Below are positions 62,039 to 64,000 of a DNA stretch of 64,000 nucleotides, piece by piece. A program made the translations under genes and the position numbers. Each line of letters starts with the position of its first letter. Positions within the stretch are counted from its first letter, which is position 1. The notes below the pieces were generated by a model. That model saw nothing but the letters and a program-made list of their open reading frames with translations. It did not search any database and was not told the origin of the DNA. The DNA lies in NCBI RefSeq assembly GCF_001456155.1, contig NZ_CP013293.1, positions 3,472,001 to 3,536,000 on the forward strand. Reading direction: 5' to 3'. The stretch is from Chryseobacterium sp. IHB B 17019 (GTDB lineage Bacteria; Bacteroidota; Bacteroidia; Flavobacteriales; Weeksellaceae).

Positions 62039-63313
62039 GTGTCAAAGTTCAAAACAAAATTCGTTGATTTTTTTAAGTTAATTTTTCCTTCAACAGGTCT
62101 TGAGCTTGTTGTTTTTCTTTTCTTTTTAGTTTGTTACGGATATTTAGGCTCATATATTGCCATCCATTACAAGATAATTTTTGATGATAGGATTCCTTAT
62201 GACGCATATTTCAGCTTTGACAATCGGGCAATTGTACTCTCTGGCGGAAGCGTTGAAAGACATCCGTTCTCATATTATTTTTTCAATTGGATTCGAGGAT
62301 TAGCTTTATTTTTTTCACATGGAAAGATGGATGGAAATTTCCGTTTTGCTTTGGCCTGGTTCAGCAATATCACAGTGAGTCTGAGTGTTCTTCAGATTTT
62401 TAAATATTTAAAAAATATTATTAAACTACCCTTAGTTCTTAATTTTTTATTGATCTTATTTTTCGGAGCTTTTTCGACTACGCTTTTACTTTCTTTTACT
62501 CCTGAGAACTTTACTTATACTCTATTTTTACTGACTTTATTTCATCATTATGCTGCAATAAAATTAAAGAAAGAACAAAAAATCCCAGCCTTGGCATTAG
62601 CCTTTTCCGGAATTTCTGTCGGAGGAATTACGATCACAAATATTGCAAAGATTTTCATTCCCATTGCTTTTGAAAAAGATATATTTAAGAATTGGAAAAA
62701 ATTTGGGAATGCTGTTTTGAGAGTACTTTTTACGATCATTTGTTTTGTCCTGCTATACCTGAACAGACTTGATTTTAAGTATAAACAAATTTTCAACAAA
62801 ACCAGTGAGCAGTATGAAAAATTTTCCAGCGTAAAATCCACCCCTACCTGGGATATGATTCTCTCCTATTTTTTTGGAGGAAATATTTTATTCTCAAATT
62901 TTATTATCAGAGACAAACACAACACACAAGGGTTTGATTACAAGGGCATTATAATGGATGTTTATTCTTCATGGGGACCTTATATTTTCATTCTCATTTT
63001 ATTAATTTTAATTTTTTGGAGCTATTTCAGAAACTTCAAAAATAAATTAGTTCAGGTAATTATGATTTCATTTCTGATGGATATTATCATCCATTGTATC
63101 ATGAAATTCGGGCTTCATACGGCTTATATTTACGGGGGTCATTTTGTTTTTGTTTACCCACTGCTTTTGGGTTGGCTCTTTTATTCATACAAGGAATCAC
63201 CAAAAATGTTATCTTTTCTGACGGCTGTTTTCTGCATCCTTTTTATCTATTTAATAACCAACAATTACCTGAGAATGACCGAATTTTTCTGGTTCTTGAA
63301 CAAGTATTATTAA
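62039..63313 (+). CDS. Polytopic membrane protein, glycosyltransferase-like topology
   Basis: The 424-residue product starts at GTG (SKFKTKFVDF), supported by a -7 box 16 nt upstream. It has about ten hydrophobic segments with a polar loop after the first (YDAYFSFDNRAIVLSGGSVE), a layout like GT39-type or DUF-class membrane glycosyltransferases, but no firm motif is visible, so the function is open. Its N-terminal FDNRAI loop may bind a substrate or metal. It is monocistronic, with a hairpin downstream. Confidence 0.65.
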   Translation: MSKFKTKFVDFFKLIFPSTGLELVVFLFFLVCYGYLGSYIAIHYKIIFDDRIPYDAYFSFDNRAIVLSGGSVERHPFSYYFFNWIRGLALFFSHGKMDGNFRFALAWFSNITVSLSVLQIFKYLKNIIKLPLVLNFLLILFFGAFSTTLLLSFTPENFTYTLFLLTLFHHYAAIKLKKEQKIPALALAFSGISVGGITITNIAKIFIPIAFEKDIFKNWKKFGNAVLRVLFTIICFVLLYLNRLDFKYKQIFNKTSEQYEKFSSVKSTPTWDMILSYFFGGNILFSNFIIRDKHNTQGFDYKGIIMDVYSSWGPYIFILILLILIFWSYFRNFKNKLVQVIMISFLMDIIIHCIMKFGLHTAYIYGGHFVFVYPLLLGWLFYSYKESPKMLSFLTAVFCILFIYLITNNYLRMTEFFWFLNKYY

Positions 63314-63332
63314 ATTTATATTAAATAAAAAA

Positions 63333-63353
63333 AGCCGAGAAAAATTCTCAGCT
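63333..63353. terminator. Bidirectional terminator
   Basis: The stem 63333-63341 pairs with 63345-63353 (one mismatch, read as G-U on the minus-strand RNA) between A and T runs, separating two converging genes. Confidence 0.7.
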
Positions 63354-63379
63354 CAATTTTTATACCTTAGATTAAATTT

Positions 63380-63919
63380 TTACTTTGCTTCAGCACAGAA
63401 AATCCTGTATTGTATCGCAATTGCCGATTTAAAATACTCACGTACTCTCGCAAGATCAGAAGCTGCACTTTGTTTCGTAAAGTAGCTTCCGGCAAGGATT
63501 TTATAGTTGGGTCTCAACGAAGCATCAGTTTCAACTTTCAGATTTGGGAATCTTTTTCTGAAATAAGACTTCACTTCATTGGCTTCCTCATTACTTTTTA
63601 CTGTTGTAATCTGGATTTTATATCCTAAAATCCTTGGATTTTTTCTACAAATCTCTGCATTGGTCAGTTCTCTGTTCGGAACATAGATTTTTGTAGGTTT
63701 TGAAGCTGTATAATTTTCATCATTATCCCTGATACCCGCTGGTGAAGGTCCCCTGGAACACTTTTCCTCTAGGTTTTCCAAGGCACCATTTACCTTAGAA
63801 TCCATAGTCATTACGAGCTCTGTCCCGGACAATGTATCCTTTTTGACAATCTGTTGAGCATCAACATTATAAAAACTAAATAATGATAATACTGAAATTA
63901 TTTTGATTAAATTTCTCAT
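63380..63919 (-). CDS. Exported SPOR-domain-like protein
   Basis: The 179-residue protein has a signal peptide (ISVLSLFSFYNVDA). The last 75 residues look like a SPOR domain (ILGYKIQITTVKSNEEANEV, FPNLKVETDASLRPNYKILA, GSYFTKQSAASDLARVRE), which binds denuded peptidoglycan glycan strands at sites of wall splitting. The middle carries ENYTASKPTKIYVPNREL, seen in related Bacteroidota proteins. Its exact role is unknown, but a cell-envelope function is likely. Confidence 0.75.
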   Translation of the reverse strand: MRNLIKIISVLSLFSFYNVDAQQIVKKDTLSGTELVMTMDSKVNGALENLEEKCSRGPSPAGIRDNDENYTASKPTKIYVPNRELTNAEICRKNPRILGYKIQITTVKSNEEANEVKSYFRKRFPNLKVETDASLRPNYKILAGSYFTKQSAASDLARVREYFKSAIAIQYRIFCAEAK

Positions 63920-64000
63920 TTAAACTTTGTTTCCGCAAATTTATATAAATTAAAAAATTATACCAAACATGGTTATTTAGAATCAATACAAATTAAACGT

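Noticed and set aside
1..64000. tRNA, rRNA and riboswitch genes
   Set aside because: By eye I found no tRNA cloverleaf, rRNA segment or known riboswitch core on either strand; a covariance-model scan would be needed to exclude small RNAs.

Overview
The window is chromosomal DNA of an AT-rich member of the Bacteroidota, most likely Chryseobacterium or a close relative (Weeksellaceae, Flavobacteriia). The evidence is the single-chain glycyl-tRNA synthetase, type III glutamine synthetase, gliding lipoprotein GldH, a type IX secretion (T9SS) sorting tail, the SGNH/FadL outer-membrane pair, DUF6705-like lipoproteins and promoters with the Bacteroidota -7 box TAnnTTTG. I found no rRNA, tRNA or CRISPR array.

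Layout. 1-7.9 kb: housekeeping and general genes (pyrD, truC, glyQS, a serine hydrolase, a YdeI-like protein, a UmuC polymerase) separated by short palindromic repeats. 8.0-22.5 kb: an accessory island. 22.5-25.4 kb: TonB-like protein, tadA, a GNAT acetyltransferase, and an XRE regulator-coaX pair. 25.5-29.2 kb: a second small accessory cluster of secreted or lipoprotein genes with a gene fossil. 29.2-37.9 kb: M1 peptidase, DinB-like protein, a nucleoside-phosphorylase-like protein, glnN, an NlpC/P60 lipoprotein, a Qnr/McbG-like pentapeptide protein. 38-43.7 kb: the cell-shape operon mreB-mreC-mreD-mrdA-rodA. 44-48.5 kb: heme operon hemA-hemC-hemD-lipoprotein-hemE. 48.7-64 kb: sufS, rplY-prs, SGNH/FadL pair, ricT-gldH-mrcA, selO, a T9SS cargo, a polytopic membrane protein and a SPOR protein.

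The main discovery candidate is the 8.0-22.5 kb island. Five promoters inside it carry the same 15-bp inverted repeat (CGACA or CGTCA, five bases, TGTCG), each placed exactly 11 bp upstream of a TAnnTTTG box, where the usual -33 element should be. They drive, in order, an M15 endolysin-like peptidase, a patatin phospholipase, a very acidic 56-aa protein, a long operon (two BspA-like leucine-rich proteins, a phage tail-fibre-like protein, an unrecognised 1261-aa protein and an 853-aa polymorphic-toxin-like protein with a candidate immunity gene), and a WYL-domain regulator. I saw no sixth copy in the window. The large proteins have no visible signal peptides, and a wall hydrolase and a phospholipase are co-controlled with them. 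My inference is a stress-induced toxin complex released by lysis, built from phage-derived parts and controlled by the WYL protein. The regulator-site link, the lysis role and the toxin activity are inferences.

Two of the five promoters also share an indel-free duplicated leader with a conserved imperfect hairpin and a short upstream reading frame. Between the toxin operon and the regulator lies a graveyard of immunity and toxin fragments ending in an intact candidate orphan immunity gene, as in loci that exchange toxin tips.
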